Below are positions 16,833 through 27,375 of a stretch of DNA of 64,000 bases, in pieces. Source of the DNA: Candidatus Tokpelaia sp. JSC188 (GTDB lineage: Bacteria > Pseudomonadota > Alphaproteobacteria > Rhizobiales > Rhizobiaceae). The number at the start of each line of letters is the position of its first letter. Positions within the stretch are counted from its first letter, which is position 1. Location: positions 186,001 through 250,000 of the forward strand of contig QENB01000001.1 of the NCBI GenBank assembly GCA_003331065.1, in the 5' to 3' direction. The notes beneath the pieces were generated by a model. That model was not told the DNA's origin and did not search any database. It saw nothing but the letters and a program-made list of their open reading frames with translations. Made by a program: the position numbers and the translations under genes.

Positions 16833-18070
16833 TTGAAGAATTCTTTCGCTTTTATTAGCGCTTCTGTAAGCTGATCAACATCAGCCTGATTATTATATAA
16901 GGCCAATGATGCTCGACAGGTTGATGCCACACCAAAACGCTCCAACAGTGGTTGAGCACAATGAGTTCCTGCTCTTATTGCCACTCCTTGGTGATCAAGA
17001 AACATTGATATATCATGCGCATGAATACCAGAAAAATTAAAAGAGATAATTCCACCTTTATCTGGTGCCTTCCCAATAATGTTAAGTCCTTTGATAGCAC
17101 TAATACGCTCATGCGCATAAATGGACAATGCACGTTCATGTTGTGAAATATTCTTATAACCAAGCCTTTCCATATAATTAAGTGCTACACCAAGCCCAAT
17201 TGCTTCAACGATGGGCGGAGTCCCTGCCTCAAATCTATGCGGTGGTTGATTATAAGTAATGCCTTCAGTAGTTGCATTTTCTATCATTTCTCCGCCACCC
17301 TGAAAAGGACGCATGACTTCCAATCGCTCTCTTTTTCCATATAAAACGCCAATGCCACTTGGTCCATATAATTTGTGCCCAGTCATGACATACCAATCGC
17401 AATCAAGATCCATGACATTAACAGGAAGATGCACAGCTCCCTGTGCTCCATCAATAAAAACTGGAATATTATGGGCATGCGCTATTTCAGTCATCTGTCG
17501 GATAGGCGGAATTGTTCCTAACACATTAGACATGTGTGTAACTGCGACGAGACGCGTCTGTGCCGTTAGGACTTTTTTAAAATTTTCAATGTAAAGTATA
17601 CCATTATCATCGACAGGTACAAAGATCAGTTTTGCTCCCTGTCTTTCTCTGATAAAATGCCAAGGAACGAGATTTGAATGATGCTCCATGATTGTGACGA
17701 TGATTTCATCATCTTTACCGATATTTAGCATGCCCCAACCATAAGCAACTGTATTGATCGCTTCTGTCGCGTTCTTAGTAAAAATAATTGTATCGGCTGA
17801 TGGTGCATTAAGAAAACGACGCACAATCTCGCGTGCCTTCTCATAGACATCTGTGGCTGTATTAGAAAGATAATACAATCCACGATGCACATTGGAGTAA
17901 ATTTCAAGATAAAATCTTGACATAGCATCAACAACACATTGCGGCTTTTGTGCTGATGCTGCATTATCAAGATAAGCTAGCGGTTTATCATAAATTTTCT
18001 TTCTCAGGATAGGAAAATCCTCACGAACTGCCTCTATATCAAAGAGTTTTTCTGCCTTTTTCTCTGCCAT
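16829..18070 (-). CDS. sufS: Cysteine desulfurase SufS
   Basis: A PLP enzyme that takes sulfur from cysteine for the SUF scaffold. Visible are YLDNAASAQKP near the N-terminus, the MEHHSN block, VDGAQGAVH, the PLP lysine in MTGHKLYGPSGIG, and the active-site cysteine in RAGTHCAQPLL. The ATG at 18070 (MAEKKAEKLFD) gives 413 residues, the normal SufS length. The frame extends to a GTG at 18133, but that would overlap sufD and add an atypical N-terminus. It lies 41 bases after sufD. Confidence 0.94.
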   Translation of the reverse strand: MAEKKAEKLFDIEAVREDFPILRKKIYDKPLAYLDNAASAQKPQCVVDAMSRFYLEIYSNVHRGLYYLSNTATDVYEKAREIVRRFLNAPSADTIIFTKNATEAINTVAYGWGMLNIGKDDEIIVTIMEHHSNLVPWHFIRERQGAKLIFVPVDDNGILYIENFKKVLTAQTRLVAVTHMSNVLGTIPPIRQMTEIAHAHNIPVFIDGAQGAVHLPVNVMDLDCDWYVMTGHKLYGPSGIGVLYGKRERLEVMRPFQGGGEMIENATTEGITYNQPPHRFEAGTPPIVEAIGLGVALNYMERLGYKNISQHERALSIYAHERISAIKGLNIIGKAPDKGGIISFNFSGIHAHDISMFLDHQGVAIRAGTHCAQPLLERFGVASTCRASLALYNNQADVDQLTEALIKAKEFFK

Positions 18071-18111
18071 TGGATATACTATCTGCCCTCTTGGAATAAT
18101 TGCTAGCAGAT

Positions 18112-19398
18112 TTAGATATGAGCTTGGAGGCACTCGTCAAGTAATCTCCACAATACTTTTCTTAATTTTTCCTTATCAAGTTCCTCAATTAGCTCTCTAA
18201 AAAATGCCTCCACTAAAATAGCCCGTGCCTTTACTTCAGGAATACCACGTGCCATTAAGTAGAAAAGTTGATCATGATCAATTTCAGAAACCGTTGCACC
18301 ATGTCCGCAAGAAACATCTTCAGCAAAAATCTCTAGTTGAGGTTTCGTATAAAACTCGGCTTTATCAGAAAGAATAAGGCTATTACAGACCATATGAGCA
18401 TCTGTTTTTTTGGCTTCTTTCACCACCTGTATTATGCCCTGGAAAACACCGCATGCTCTATCCATTGCTACATTACGGATTATTTCTTTTGATGTTGTAT
18501 TCTCTGCTAGATGACGAACCACCATAGTTGTATCTGTATGAGTTTTTCCGGATAGAAGATTAATTTCTCGTAGTTGAAAATCTGCTCCTATGCCATTAAG
18601 GTTTACATTTATTTCCTGGCGGAGAAAGTGTGAACCGGTATGAATAACATAAAGTTTTAGAACAACATTCTTTCCAAGTTGGGCATTGAATTGGTTAAGC
18701 TCAGATGACATTAAGCCGCGCTCGCGAATAATGATCCACAAAACTTGAGATCCTTCAGCAGTATCAAGATTACTGACAGAAGATATAAAGCTGTCTTCAT
18801 TATTGCCGCTTTGTCGTTCAATAATTGTTACATTTGCATTTTTACCTACTGTAACGGGAAAACGTACATGCGATTGGCCTCCATTCTGAATATTTTGAAG
18901 TTCTATGATTTTATCCAAAGAGACATTTTCGAGAATATCTAATTTCCAACCATTACTAACAAAGGCCGTGTTAATCTGTGCAATAACATTGTCATCTGCA
19001 AAATCTTGAGGCAACTCAGCCTGGCTATTGGTTAATAATTTGTCAAGTGGCGTAGCACAAAGCATTTCTTTCTTCCATTTCATTTCAGGAGAAACAACAG
19101 CCTGACCATTAATAAGCCCTAGAACAATATTATTTGGTAATAGCGGAAATGCGAGTAACCTGTCTGCTTTGGTATTATTGCAGGAAGCTATATGGATAAG
19201 TTTTGTGCGCATATCTGTGTAATGCCAACTTTCCATCTGTTTTGAGGGAAAACCGTTCTTGCAGAAAGAATCCATAGCTGCTTTACGAGCGGCCTCAAGC
19301 AGAAGACCCCTCTGTGCCATCTCTCCTTTCAATACTGCAAAATTATCAATAATCTTGGCTTCTGCCTGTGTTAAAATGGTTTTCTGGCCTGCTATCAT
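18112..19398 (-). CDS. sufD: SufD, SUF scaffold subunit
   Basis: SufD pairs with SufB in the SufBC2D Fe-S scaffold. The beta-helix core and the C-terminal signature are clear: QLEIFAEDVSCGHGATVSEID (split over residues near 360-380), LFYLMARGIPEVKARAILVEAF. The ATG at 19398 (MIAGQKTIL) is preferred because it follows a strong purine-rich Shine-Dalgarno and leaves 13 bases to sufC; the frame runs open to 19446. About 428 residues. Confidence 0.93.
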   Translation of the reverse strand: MIAGQKTILTQAEAKIIDNFAVLKGEMAQRGLLLEAARKAAMDSFCKNGFPSKQMESWHYTDMRTKLIHIASCNNTKADRLLAFPLLPNNIVLGLINGQAVVSPEMKWKKEMLCATPLDKLLTNSQAELPQDFADDNVIAQINTAFVSNGWKLDILENVSLDKIIELQNIQNGGQSHVRFPVTVGKNANVTIIERQSGNNEDSFISSVSNLDTAEGSQVLWIIIRERGLMSSELNQFNAQLGKNVVLKLYVIHTGSHFLRQEINVNLNGIGADFQLREINLLSGKTHTDTTMVVRHLAENTTSKEIIRNVAMDRACGVFQGIIQVVKEAKKTDAHMVCNSLILSDKAEFYTKPQLEIFAEDVSCGHGATVSEIDHDQLFYLMARGIPEVKARAILVEAFFRELIEELDKEKLRKVLWRLLDECLQAHI

Positions 19399-19411
19399 CA
19401 GAACCCTCCCC

Positions 19412-20179
19412 TCAAGTAACTTCGCCGATAATATCAGTGTAACCATTTTGTTCCAGATACAGCGCTAATGATTTATCACCGCTTTTAACAATTCGTCCTT
19501 TGTAAAGCACATGCACTGTATCAGGTACAATGTAATCAAGCAGGCGTTGATAATGCGTAATCACAAGAAAAGAACGATCCGCAGCACGCAGAGCATTAAC
19601 GCCATCGGCAACAATTTTTAAAGCATCGACATCAAGACCAGAATCCGTTTCATCCAAAACACAGAGCTTTGGCTCTAATAATGTCATCTGTAAAATTTCA
19701 GCACGTTTCTTCTCACCACCTGAAAACCCGACATTCAGTGGGCGTTTTAGCATAGATATATCCATTTCCAATTTAGCTGCTACAGCTTTAACATGCTTGA
19801 GAAATTCAGGTATCTTCAACTCTAGTTCACCACGCGCTTTACGCTGAGCATTCATTGCGGTTTTCAGAAACTCCATCATCGCAACTCCTGGTATTTCCAC
19901 AGGGTATTGAAACGCTAAAAATATACCAAGAATAGCTCTTTCAGCCACATCCATTTCCAAAATAGACTGGCCATTGTAAAGAATATTTCCACTTTTTACT
20001 TCATAATTTTCGCGGCCAGCAAGAATATATGAAAGTGTTGATTTTCCTGAACCATTTGGACCCATAATAGCAGCAATCTCACCCTCTTTAATTGTGAGAT
20101 TAAGATCATTAATGACTTCAATTTCTGCGATTCGGGCATAAAGATTCTTTATTTCCAACATATGATTTAATCCGTTCAT
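19412..20179 (-). CDS. sufC: SufC, Fe-S assembly ATPase
   Basis: An ABC-type ATPase that drives conformational change in the SufBCD scaffold. Walker A is GPNGSGKST at residues 40-48. The ABC signature reads GFSGGEKKRAEI, and Walker B is PKLCVLDETDSGLD followed by the H-loop in LVITHYQRLLDYI. A second in-frame ATG at 20161 (MLEIKNL) is an alternative start. It sits between sufB (32-base gap) and sufD. Confidence 0.96.
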   Translation of the reverse strand: MNGLNHMLEIKNLYARIAEIEVINDLNLTIKEGEIAAIMGPNGSGKSTLSYILAGRENYEVKSGNILYNGQSILEMDVAERAILGIFLAFQYPVEIPGVAMMEFLKTAMNAQRKARGELELKIPEFLKHVKAVAAKLEMDISMLKRPLNVGFSGGEKKRAEILQMTLLEPKLCVLDETDSGLDVDALKIVADGVNALRAADRSFLVITHYQRLLDYIVPDTVHVLYKGRIVKSGDKSLALYLEQNGYTDIIGEVT

Positions 20180-20211
20180 AAATAACGCAGGTCCTGTAAT
20201 GAGCTAACAAA

Positions 20212-21723
20212 TCATCCGACACTGCCCTCAAGGCTGATACCAATGAGCTTCTGCGCTTCTACAGAAAATTCCATTGGTAGTACCTGAATAACTTCCTTGA
20301 CAAAACCATTAACGATCAAAGCGATCGCCTCTTCCTTTAGGAGACCTCGCTGCATAACATAGAACAGATGATCCTCTGATATCTTTGACGTTGTTGCTTC
20401 ATGCTCGAACTGAGCAGTAGCATTTTTTGCTTCTATATATGGTATGGTATGGGCACCGCAGTTATTGCCAATCAATAAGCTATCACACTGTGTAAAGTTA
20501 CGGGCGTTGGCGGCTCGACGATGCGCCATTACTTGTCCACGGTAAGTATTGTCTGAAAATCCTGCTGAGATGCCCTTGGAAACAACCCGGCTTGAGGTAT
20601 TTTTGCCAAGATGGATCATTTTAGTGCCAGAGTCGATCTGTTGATGACCATTTGATACCGCAATAGAATAAAATTCGCCGCGTGAACTATCACCTCTAAG
20701 AAGACAGGAAGGATATTTCCATGTGATAGCAGAACCAGTTTCAACCTGTGTCCAAGAGATTTTAGAATGATCACCACGGCAATCACCACGTTTTGTCACA
20801 AAATTATAAACGCCACCCCTTCCCTCTTTATCACCGGGATACCAATTCTGCACCGTTGAATATTTAATTTCGGAATTTTTCAATGCAACAAGCTCCACAA
20901 CGGCAGCATGAATTTGATTTTCATCACGCTGTGGTGCTGTACAACCTTCGAGATAAGAAACATAGCTTCCTTCATCAACAATAATCAAGGTGCGCTCAAA
21001 TTGGCCAGTATTGCGTTCATTAATACGGAAGTAAGTTGAAAGTTCCATGGGGCAGCGTATATCCTTAGGAACATAGATAAAGGAGCCATCGGTAAAAACT
21101 GCGGAGTTCAGTGCAGCATAAAAATTATCGGCTCTCGGTACTACAGATCCAAGATATTTCTTTACCAACTCAGAATGTTCACGAATTGCTTCTGATATTG
21201 AGCAGAAAATAATACCAAGCCGCGCCAGTTCTTTCTTAAAGGTCGTGACGATAGAAACCGAATCAAATACTGCATCCACAGCAACACCACCTGATGCATA
21301 AAGACTGTCATCTAGCTCAGATGCTTCATTTTGTTTGCGCACGCCCGCAAGAATTTCTTGCTCTTTCAAGGGAATACCAAGTTTTTGGTAAGTAGCTAAA
21401 ATTTCCGAGTCTACCTCATCTAATGATTTCAACCAAGTCTGATTTTTGGGTGCAGCATAATAGTAATAATCTTGGAAATCAATTTCATCATAACTTAGTC
21501 GCGCCCATCTAGGTTCTTGCATCTGCAGCCAGCGATGATAAGCTTGAAGTCGCCACTCAAGCATCCACTCTGGCTCTTGCTTTTGCCTTGAGATAAAGCG
21601 AATAATTTCCTTGTTTAGTCCTTTAGGGGCTTTTTCGGTTTCAATTTTTGTTTCGAAACCATATTTGTACTGATCAACATCGATTTTACGAACTTGGCGT
21701 ATAGTTTCCTGGGTAGCAGGCAT
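20212..21723 (-). CDS. sufB: SufB, SUF scaffold subunit
   Basis: SufB is the main scaffold on which the Fe-S cluster is assembled. The 503 residues contain the classical blocks [13 protein letters not shown], the [19 protein letters not shown] region with a candidate cysteine ligand, [18 protein letters not shown], and the C-terminal [21 protein letters not shown]. The length is normal. A 248-base gap separates it from the iscS-like gene upstream, so it may have its own promoter. Confidence 0.96.
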   Translation of the reverse strand: MPATQETIRQVRKIDVDQYKYGFETKIETEKAPKGLNKEIIRFISRQKQEPEWMLEWRLQAYHRWLQMQEPRWARLSYDEIDFQDYYYYAAPKNQTWLKSLDEVDSEILATYQKLGIPLKEQEILAGVRKQNEASELDDSLYASGGVAVDAVFDSVSIVTTFKKELARLGIIFCSISEAIREHSELVKKYLGSVVPRADNFYAALNSAVFTDGSFIYVPKDIRCPMELSTYFRINERNTGQFERTLIIVDEGSYVSYLEGCTAPQRDENQIHAAVVELVALKNSEIKYSTVQNWYPGDKEGRGGVYNFVTKRGDCRGDHSKISWTQVETGSAITWKYPSCLLRGDSSRGEFYSIAVSNGHQQIDSGTKMIHLGKNTSSRVVSKGISAGFSDNTYRGQVMAHRRAANARNFTQCDSLLIGNNCGAHTIPYIEAKNATAQFEHEATTSKISEDHLFYVMQRGLLKEEAIALIVNGFVKEVIQVLPMEFSVEAQKLIGISLEGSVG

Positions 21724-21971
21724 TTGCTTTCTCCATACCTTTCTGGTATTAAGGACCCGGTGATTTTCAAAGCATTTCCCAACAATTATTTAAAAATTAA
21801 TCAACTGAAGCAATGCGACTACTCTTAACATTATGAAGAACCATTCTTGATCATTTGGATAAAGATAATGTAGCCTTAGATTTTGAGTGATGCGTCCACT
21901 GGACCAAATCAGATAGTGCTCTTGTATATAAAAATGTCAAGAGTTAACATCTCAAAATATGGTAATAATGT

Positions 21972-23153
21972 TCAAGTGTTATGAGTGTGTTTTGAGCTTC
22001 GAAATTTAAGCTGATTATTTTTTCGTGACATAATTTTTTGAAAAACTGTGAGGAAATATTCAATATCGTGCCCATGTGTTTCCCATCCTACTGAAACACG
22101 AATAGCTCCATTTGAGTCAGAAACGCCCATTGCCTGTAAAACTGGGCTTATTTCTGTTTTCCCAGATGAACAGGCAGCACCTGCTGAAACAGCAATTCCT
22201 TCAAGATCAAACGCAATCTGCATGGTTTCAGCCTTGAAACCAGGTACAGAAAAAAAAGTGGTGTTTACCAAACGCCTGCTTTTACTGCCATAAATAATGA
22301 TAGAGTCTCGAATTTTTTTTATGCCATCTTCCAATTTTTTCTGTAATTCTGCTAGGTGATTCTGTTTCTGCAAATATTCCTTAGCATCAATTGCCGCAGC
22401 TCCAAATCCTGCAATAAGTGGCAATGATTCTGTGCCGGCTCGAAATCCTCTTTCCTGCCCTCCACCGGTAATCAGTGGCTGCGGCATAATAAGGTCGTTA
22501 CTAAATGCAAAAGCTCCTATCCCTTTGGGTCCACCAATCTTATGAGCAGAAAAAATAAAAAAATCACCGCAAGTATGCGTTACATTCAGCTTTTCCTTTG
22601 CAAGTGCCTGTACAGCATCGATAATAAAAAATCCACCTGCTTCTTTTACAATAGGGCCAAGTATTTCAATTGGTTGAACAACACCTGTTTCATGATTCGC
22701 ATATTGGATGGCAACAAGAGGTAAACCTTTCCTTTTATTGTGTTTAGCGAGAAGACTCCGCAATACGTCAGGCTGGACAATGCCATCATTATCAACTGGG
22801 ATAACTGTACTCATTCCTTCCGAAAAACGCCCTTTACTGGCAATACAAGGATGTTCTGTAGCAGAAAAATAAAGGTGTGACATAAAAAGTGGTGAACGCT
22901 CTATAAAGTAATAGGGCGTTAAAAGAGTCATCGCTGCTTCTGTTGCGCCGGATGTGAAAACAATCCTTCCTGAGTCGCTATGAATGAGCCGTGCGAGTGC
23001 ACATCGCGCTTTCTCCAAGATACTTTTGGCGATGCGGCCTTCATTATGAATGGAAGAAGGATTGCCGAGCGTATTAAATGTCTCAAACAGGCTATTATAG
23101 ACACGCACGGATAAAGGTGTTGTTGAATTATAATCGAGGTAAATACGCTTCAT
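21972..23153 (-). CDS. Cysteine desulfurase, IscS/NifS-type
   Basis: A class V aminotransferase of the IscS/NifS branch, 393 residues. It has YLDYNSTTPL, GNPSSIHNEGR, FTSGATEAAM, the PLP lysine K205 in SAHKIGGPKG, ITGGGQERGFRAGTE, and the sulfur-carrying cysteine C328 in SAGAACSSGK. It opens the suf operon, as in many Rhizobiales, so the locus encodes two desulfurases (this and SufS). Its role in tRNA thiolation as against cluster supply cannot be read from sequence. Confidence 0.92.
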   Translation of the reverse strand: MKRIYLDYNSTTPLSVRVYNSLFETFNTLGNPSSIHNEGRIAKSILEKARCALARLIHSDSGRIVFTSGATEAAMTLLTPYYFIERSPLFMSHLYFSATEHPCIASKGRFSEGMSTVIPVDNDGIVQPDVLRSLLAKHNKRKGLPLVAIQYANHETGVVQPIEILGPIVKEAGGFFIIDAVQALAKEKLNVTHTCGDFFIFSAHKIGGPKGIGAFAFSNDLIMPQPLITGGGQERGFRAGTESLPLIAGFGAAAIDAKEYLQKQNHLAELQKKLEDGIKKIRDSIIIYGSKSRRLVNTTFFSVPGFKAETMQIAFDLEGIAVSAGAACSSGKTEISPVLQAMGVSDSNGAIRVSVGWETHGHDIEYFLTVFQKIMSRKNNQLKFRSSKHTHNT

Positions 23154-23368
23154 GCGTGTAGTCCAATTTATTTAGGCATAAAATTCTGTTTGATATAGCA
23201 TGCAATAGACGCAATTTACTTGAAAAGAAGGTCAGGAACAGCCTATTTAGCACATGAATTTGTGTGTACGACTAGATTTGTGTTGATAAATTTCAATAAT
23301 TATCTCTGAGCATAGCAGCATCAAAGATTCAAGAGGCTTTTCTTGTAAGCTAAATTATGGGGTATCGG

Positions 23369-24043
23369 ATGCCTGAAGTGATTTTTAATGGGCCTGCTGG
23401 ACGTCTTGAAGGTCGTTACCAACCATCATCGGAAAGAAATGCGCCGATTGCTATTGTCCTGCATCCTCATCCGCAATTTGGCGGAACAATGAATAACAGA
23501 ATCGTTTATGATTTGTTTTATGCTTTTCAGAAACGAAATTTTACAACTCTGCGGTTTAATTTCCGAGGCATTGGTCGCAGCCAGGGGGAATTTGATCATG
23601 GTCTTGGCGAATTGTCAGATGCAGCTGCAGCTCTTGACTGGGCACAATCTTTGCATACAGACTCAAAAACATGCTGGGTTGCTGGTTATTCCTTCGGGGC
23701 ATGGATCGGAATGCAGCTTCTAATGCGAAGACCTGAAATCGAAGGTTTTATTTCCATTGCTCCACAGCCAAACATTTATGATTTTTCATTTCTGGCTCCC
23801 TGTCCTTCCTCAGGGTTAATTATCCATGGTGGGCAAGATAAAGTTACCCAGTTGAAAGATGTGCAAGCGCTCATTGACAAACTTAAAACCCAGAAAGGTA
23901 TTACCATTACACAGAAGATCATTGAAAGAGCTAATCATTTTTTCGCAGACCATATTGACAAACTGATTGAGTATTGCTCATGGTATCTTGATCGTCGTCT
24001 TGCAGGCGATCTTTCAGAAATACGGCCTAAACGTCTACGTTGA
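23369..24043 (+). CDS. Alpha/beta hydrolase (COG2945-like)
   Basis: A small alpha/beta-hydrolase of about 224 residues. The N-terminal block HPHPQFGGTMNNRI, the RGIGRSQGEFD turn, the nucleophile elbow GYSFGAW (serine in GxSxG), and a C-terminal histidine in ANHFFADHID complete a plausible catalytic triad with the aspartate in HGGQDKV. The substrate is unknown. The ATG at 23369 (MPEVIFN) has a GGGG element 5 bases upstream; an earlier in-frame ATG lies at 23357. It is divergent from the iscS-like gene. Confidence 0.85.
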   Translation: MPEVIFNGPAGRLEGRYQPSSERNAPIAIVLHPHPQFGGTMNNRIVYDLFYAFQKRNFTTLRFNFRGIGRSQGEFDHGLGELSDAAAALDWAQSLHTDSKTCWVAGYSFGAWIGMQLLMRRPEIEGFISIAPQPNIYDFSFLAPCPSSGLIIHGGQDKVTQLKDVQALIDKLKTQKGITITQKIIERANHFFADHIDKLIEYCSWYLDRRLAGDLSEIRPKRLR

Positions 24044-24396
24044 ATATTGCATGAATATAGTGTTAAAAAATATCGACTCTGAAATTACTGCAAACTTCGC
24101 TACCGCTCTTGTGGCTGGATATTTCGTCAGATATGTATCATGATGCAAATTTTTTGAAAAAAACAGTAAGAACTTTTTATCTATGAAGAAATCTGTTTGC
24201 TGTTATTTGTTGCTGTTTAATACATGAGTTCAACTTACCGTTTTAGATTTGTTATGACGGATTCGCCTGTCATTAAGAAACGGTTTGTATTAGAAGCCAG
24301 TCTTAGTAAGTATAAATCGTTTTTAGGTTTGAAGAAAATATAAAGACACAATTTTTTATTGTGATTTCGCCAACTTTGCAGGATCTGGGAGATTCT
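24044..24396. other. Intergenic region upstream of tyrS, nothing recognised
   Basis: About 350 AT-rich bases hold no convincing reading frame, RNA gene or strong hairpin. The tyrS promoter and leader should be here. Confidence 0.45.
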
Positions 24397-25662
24397 ATGT
24401 TTTGTTTTAAGTCTGACTTTCTTCATATTATGGAAGAACGTGGTTTTATTCACCAAGTTTCGAACAAAGAGGAGTTAGATAATCTTTTTGCGAAAGAAAG
24501 GGTAACAGCATATGTCGGGTTTGATCCAACGGCTCCGAGCCTTCATGTTGGTAATCTTATCCAGATCATGATGCTGCACTGGATGCAGCAGACAGGTCAT
24601 AGGCCAATTGTATTGATAGGGGGTGGAACTGGTATGATCGGTGATCCCTCTTTTAAGGATGAGGCTCGGCAATTGATGACAAAGGAAACTATTGCGCAAA
24701 ATATTGCAGAAATTAGACGGGTATTTTCACGTTATATTCATTTTGATGGTATTGATAATGAGGATAGCTTAATGGTCAATAATGCAGATTGGCTGTGCAA
24801 CCTCAATTATCTTGAATTTCTACGCGATATCGGCAGACATTTTTCTGTCAACCGCATGCTCTCCTTTGATTCTGTAAAACTTCGATTAGATCGCGAACAC
24901 TCGCTTTCTTTTTTAGAGTTTAACTATATGATTCTTCAGGCTTATGATTTTATCACGCTCAATAAATATTATTCTGTACGTTTACAGATAGGTGGTTCTG
25001 ATCAGTGGGGGAATATTATTAATGGTATTCATCTTGGGCATCATATGGGAACTCCTCAACTTTATGCCTTGACTTCGCCGCTTTTGACAACGACATCAGG
25101 TAAAAAGATGGGCAAATCGCTCAGTGGTGCTGTTTGGCTCAATGCAAACATGTTGAGTTCCTATGAATTCTGGCAATATTGGCGTAACGTAGAAGATGCA
25201 GATATTGGACGCTTTTTTAAACTTTATACAATACTAGCGATGGACGAAATTACTCGCCTTTCTGAATTACAGGGAACAGAAATCAATGAGGCAAAAAAAA
25301 TCCTTGCAACGGAAATCACAGCGATGCGATACGGCCGCAAGGCAGCTGAGACTGCTGCTAAAGTAGCCTACAAAACTTTTGAGGAACGAAAATTTAGCAC
25401 TGGATTACCAACTGTTGATATTTTTTTATTTGAAATTAAAGCCGGCATTGGGTTACAGAGATTACTTGTAAAGGTAGGATTAGCGAAATCTAATAGTGAG
25501 GCCCGCCGTCATATACAAAGCGGAGGCATAAGGGTAAATGACCAACTAATTGACGATGAGCGCATAATAATTGATAATGCATATATCAATGGTGATGGTC
25601 TTATAAAACTGTCCCTTGGAAAGAAAAAGCACTTTCTCATTAATACAGTTGTTATGTCATAG
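24397..25662 (+). CDS. tyrS: Tyrosyl-tRNA synthetase
   Basis: It charges tRNA-Tyr. The class I signatures are the HIGH variant HVGNL within [12 protein letters not shown], and KMGKS in [12 protein letters not shown], which replaces [16 protein letters not shown] is the tyrosine-binding block. A C-terminal S4 RNA-binding domain begins near [17 protein letters not shown]. The ATG at 24397 (MFCFKSDF) has a GGGAG Shine-Dalgarno and gives 421 residues; an upstream GTG at 24361 would add twelve atypical residues. Confidence 0.95.
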   Translation: MFCFKSDFLHIMEERGFIHQVSNKEELDNLFAKERVTAYVGFDPTAPSLHVGNLIQIMMLHWMQQTGHRPIVLIGGGTGMIGDPSFKDEARQLMTKETIAQNIAEIRRVFSRYIHFDGIDNEDSLMVNNADWLCNLNYLEFLRDIGRHFSVNRMLSFDSVKLRLDREHSLSFLEFNYMILQAYDFITLNKYYSVRLQIGGSDQWGNIINGIHLGHHMGTPQLYALTSPLLTTTSGKKMGKSLSGAVWLNANMLSSYEFWQYWRNVEDADIGRFFKLYTILAMDEITRLSELQGTEINEAKKILATEITAMRYGRKAAETAAKVAYKTFEERKFSTGLPTVDIFLFEIKAGIGLQRLLVKVGLAKSNSEARRHIQSGGIRVNDQLIDDERIIIDNAYINGDGLIKLSLGKKKHFLINTVVMS

Positions 25663-26140
25663 CCATTAATTGGTTTTTTATCACTGCAAGTGTTTTTCGT
25701 ATACTCAGATTTTATCCCTCACTACTTTAATAAGTTTTTAGGAAATTATCGCTGTACAATGCGGAAATTTTGTCGACAGATTTAAATCTGTTTCAAAATC
25801 AAGTTCATGGTAGCGAATGATATTGGTATTTAAAATAATGCTTTCCTAATTTCAGCACCTAAAATTGTTATTTTTGCTGCTATAAAAGAAATAAAATCTA
25901 TAAATTTAGCATAAACATCCTTAGCTGTTGTAGTATTACCAACAACATCTGTAAATGATGCATCCAAACGCGACAATTATTTGAGTTGTAAAGTCTTTGT
26001 AAGGACAAAACTTTTACCTCTTTTACCAATCTTAAAATCGCGACAAGGATCATAATGAACCTGATTAAGAAGAATATTGGAGAATTATGCCGTCATTGAA
26101 TATATTTGATCTCATTTCTATTTATTTTCCTGAAAATATT
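25663..26140. other. Intergenic region between convergent tyrS and prfB
   Basis: The 478 bases hold no intact gene. The right-hand half contains a minus-strand frame with one internal stop (separate entry). No clear rho-independent terminator was found for either flanking gene. Confidence 0.5.
25830..26084 (-). pseudogene. Possible gene remnant, unrecognised
   Basis: On the minus strand, 84 codons run from 26084 to a TAA at 25830 with a single internal TAA at 25977-25979. The translation before the stop includes DFKIGKRGKSFVLTKTLQL and after it LDASFTDVVGNTTTAKD then FIAAKITILGAEI; both look protein-like in composition. There is no clear start codon. I do not recognise the family. It could equally be chance in an AT-rich gap. 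Confidence 0.25.
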
Positions 26141-27269
26141 TTAATCAATATTCTCAATAGGATTAAAGCCCGCCTGAATGCGTTGCGCTAAGGCAGCTTC
26201 TATGAAAGCATTAAGATCTCCATTTAGAACTCTCTGCGGATCTGTATTCTCTACACCTGTTCGTAAATCCTTTACCAATTGATAGGGCTGTAATACGTAT
26301 GAGCGAATTTGATGCCCCCAGCCAATATCTGTTTTTGAAGCCTCCGCAGCATGAGTTGCATCTTCACGTTTTTTTAATTCTTCTTCATAAAGACGAGCAC
26401 GCAGCATTGCCCATGCTGCTGCACGGTTCTTATGCTGTGAGCGTTCAGCTTGACATTGAACGACAATGCCTGTTAGAGTGTGCGTAATGCGTACTGCGGA
26501 GTCTGTTGTATTCACATGCTGTCCACCTGCACCGGACGCGCGGTAAGTATCAATTCGAACATCAGATTCAGAAATATTGACCTCGACGCTATCATCAATA
26601 ACCGGATAAACCCAAATACTAGCAAATGATGTGTGACGGCGGGCATTTGAATCATAGGGGGAGATGCGTACAAGACGATGAACGCCGGATTCTGTCTTAA
26701 GTAAGCCATGGGCGTTACGCCCTTTGATAAGAATAGTTGCTGATTTTATTCCAACCGCTTCTCCTGTATGTACTTCCATAGCTTCAATCTTCATTTCACG
26801 GCTTTCAGCCCAACGTGTATACATACGTAACAGCATGGATGCCCAATCTTGGCTTTCGATTCCACCCGCTCCTGCGCGAATTTCAAGGTAAGTGTCATTA
26901 GAATCCGTTTCACCAGAAAGCAGCGTTTCAATCTGTCGCCTATCAATTTCATCTTTCAAAGTACGAATAGTAAGCTCAGCATCAAAAACAATAAAAGAAT
27001 CACCTTCTTTTTCTCCTAAAGCAATAAGTTCGATAGAATCATCTAATGTATTAGTTAGAGATGTGATACCAGAAATGGATTCTTCAAGATGTTGGCGTTC
27101 ACGCATCAAATTCTGAGCCTGATATGGATTGTCCCAAAGAGTCTGGTCTTCCGTACATTTATTCAAGTATTCAAGCCTTTTGAGCGATTGATCCCAGTTA
27201 AAGATGCCTCCTTAGCAGATGAATAGACTGCTTGATTTCATTAATTAAAGCTTCAATTTCAGTACGCAT
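26141..27269 (-). CDS. prfB: Peptide chain release factor 2 (programmed +1 frameshift)
   Basis: RF2 ends translation at UGA and UAA. The gene starts at ATG 27267-27269 (MRTEIEALINEIKQS...), reads 23 codons to CTT at 27201-27203, then meets an in-frame TAA at 27198-27200. Shifting +1 (skipping T27200) continues AAC TGG GAT... to the stop at 26141, giving about 375 residues, the normal RF2 size. An internal AGGAGG at 27207-27212 sits 3 bases before the CTT, exactly the E. coli arrangement. The GGQ hydrolysis motif is in SGAGGQHVN and the codon-recognition tripeptide is SPY. Unusually, the shift-site stop is TAA, not TGA. It follows mrcA on the minus strand. Confidence 0.93.
27198..27212 (-). 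promoter_or_regulatory. prfB +1 programmed frameshift signal
   Basis: Read on the minus strand the signal is AGGAGG-CAT-CTT-TAA-C: an internal Shine-Dalgarno element, a 3-base spacer, the slippery CUU codon and the stop. The next zero-frame base is C, as in the consensus CUU-UGA-C. The G-to-A change in the stop also changes the first residue after the shift from the usual aspartate to asparagine (HLNWDQS). Confidence 0.85.
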
Positions 27270-27375
27270 TAATAACTATCCTGATCAATATCAAAAACAT
27301 TTGCAAACCGCACCAATGCCCTCGACTACAAAAAATTATGGGCCTGATTCTATTACTTATAGGGTACCTTTGTAT

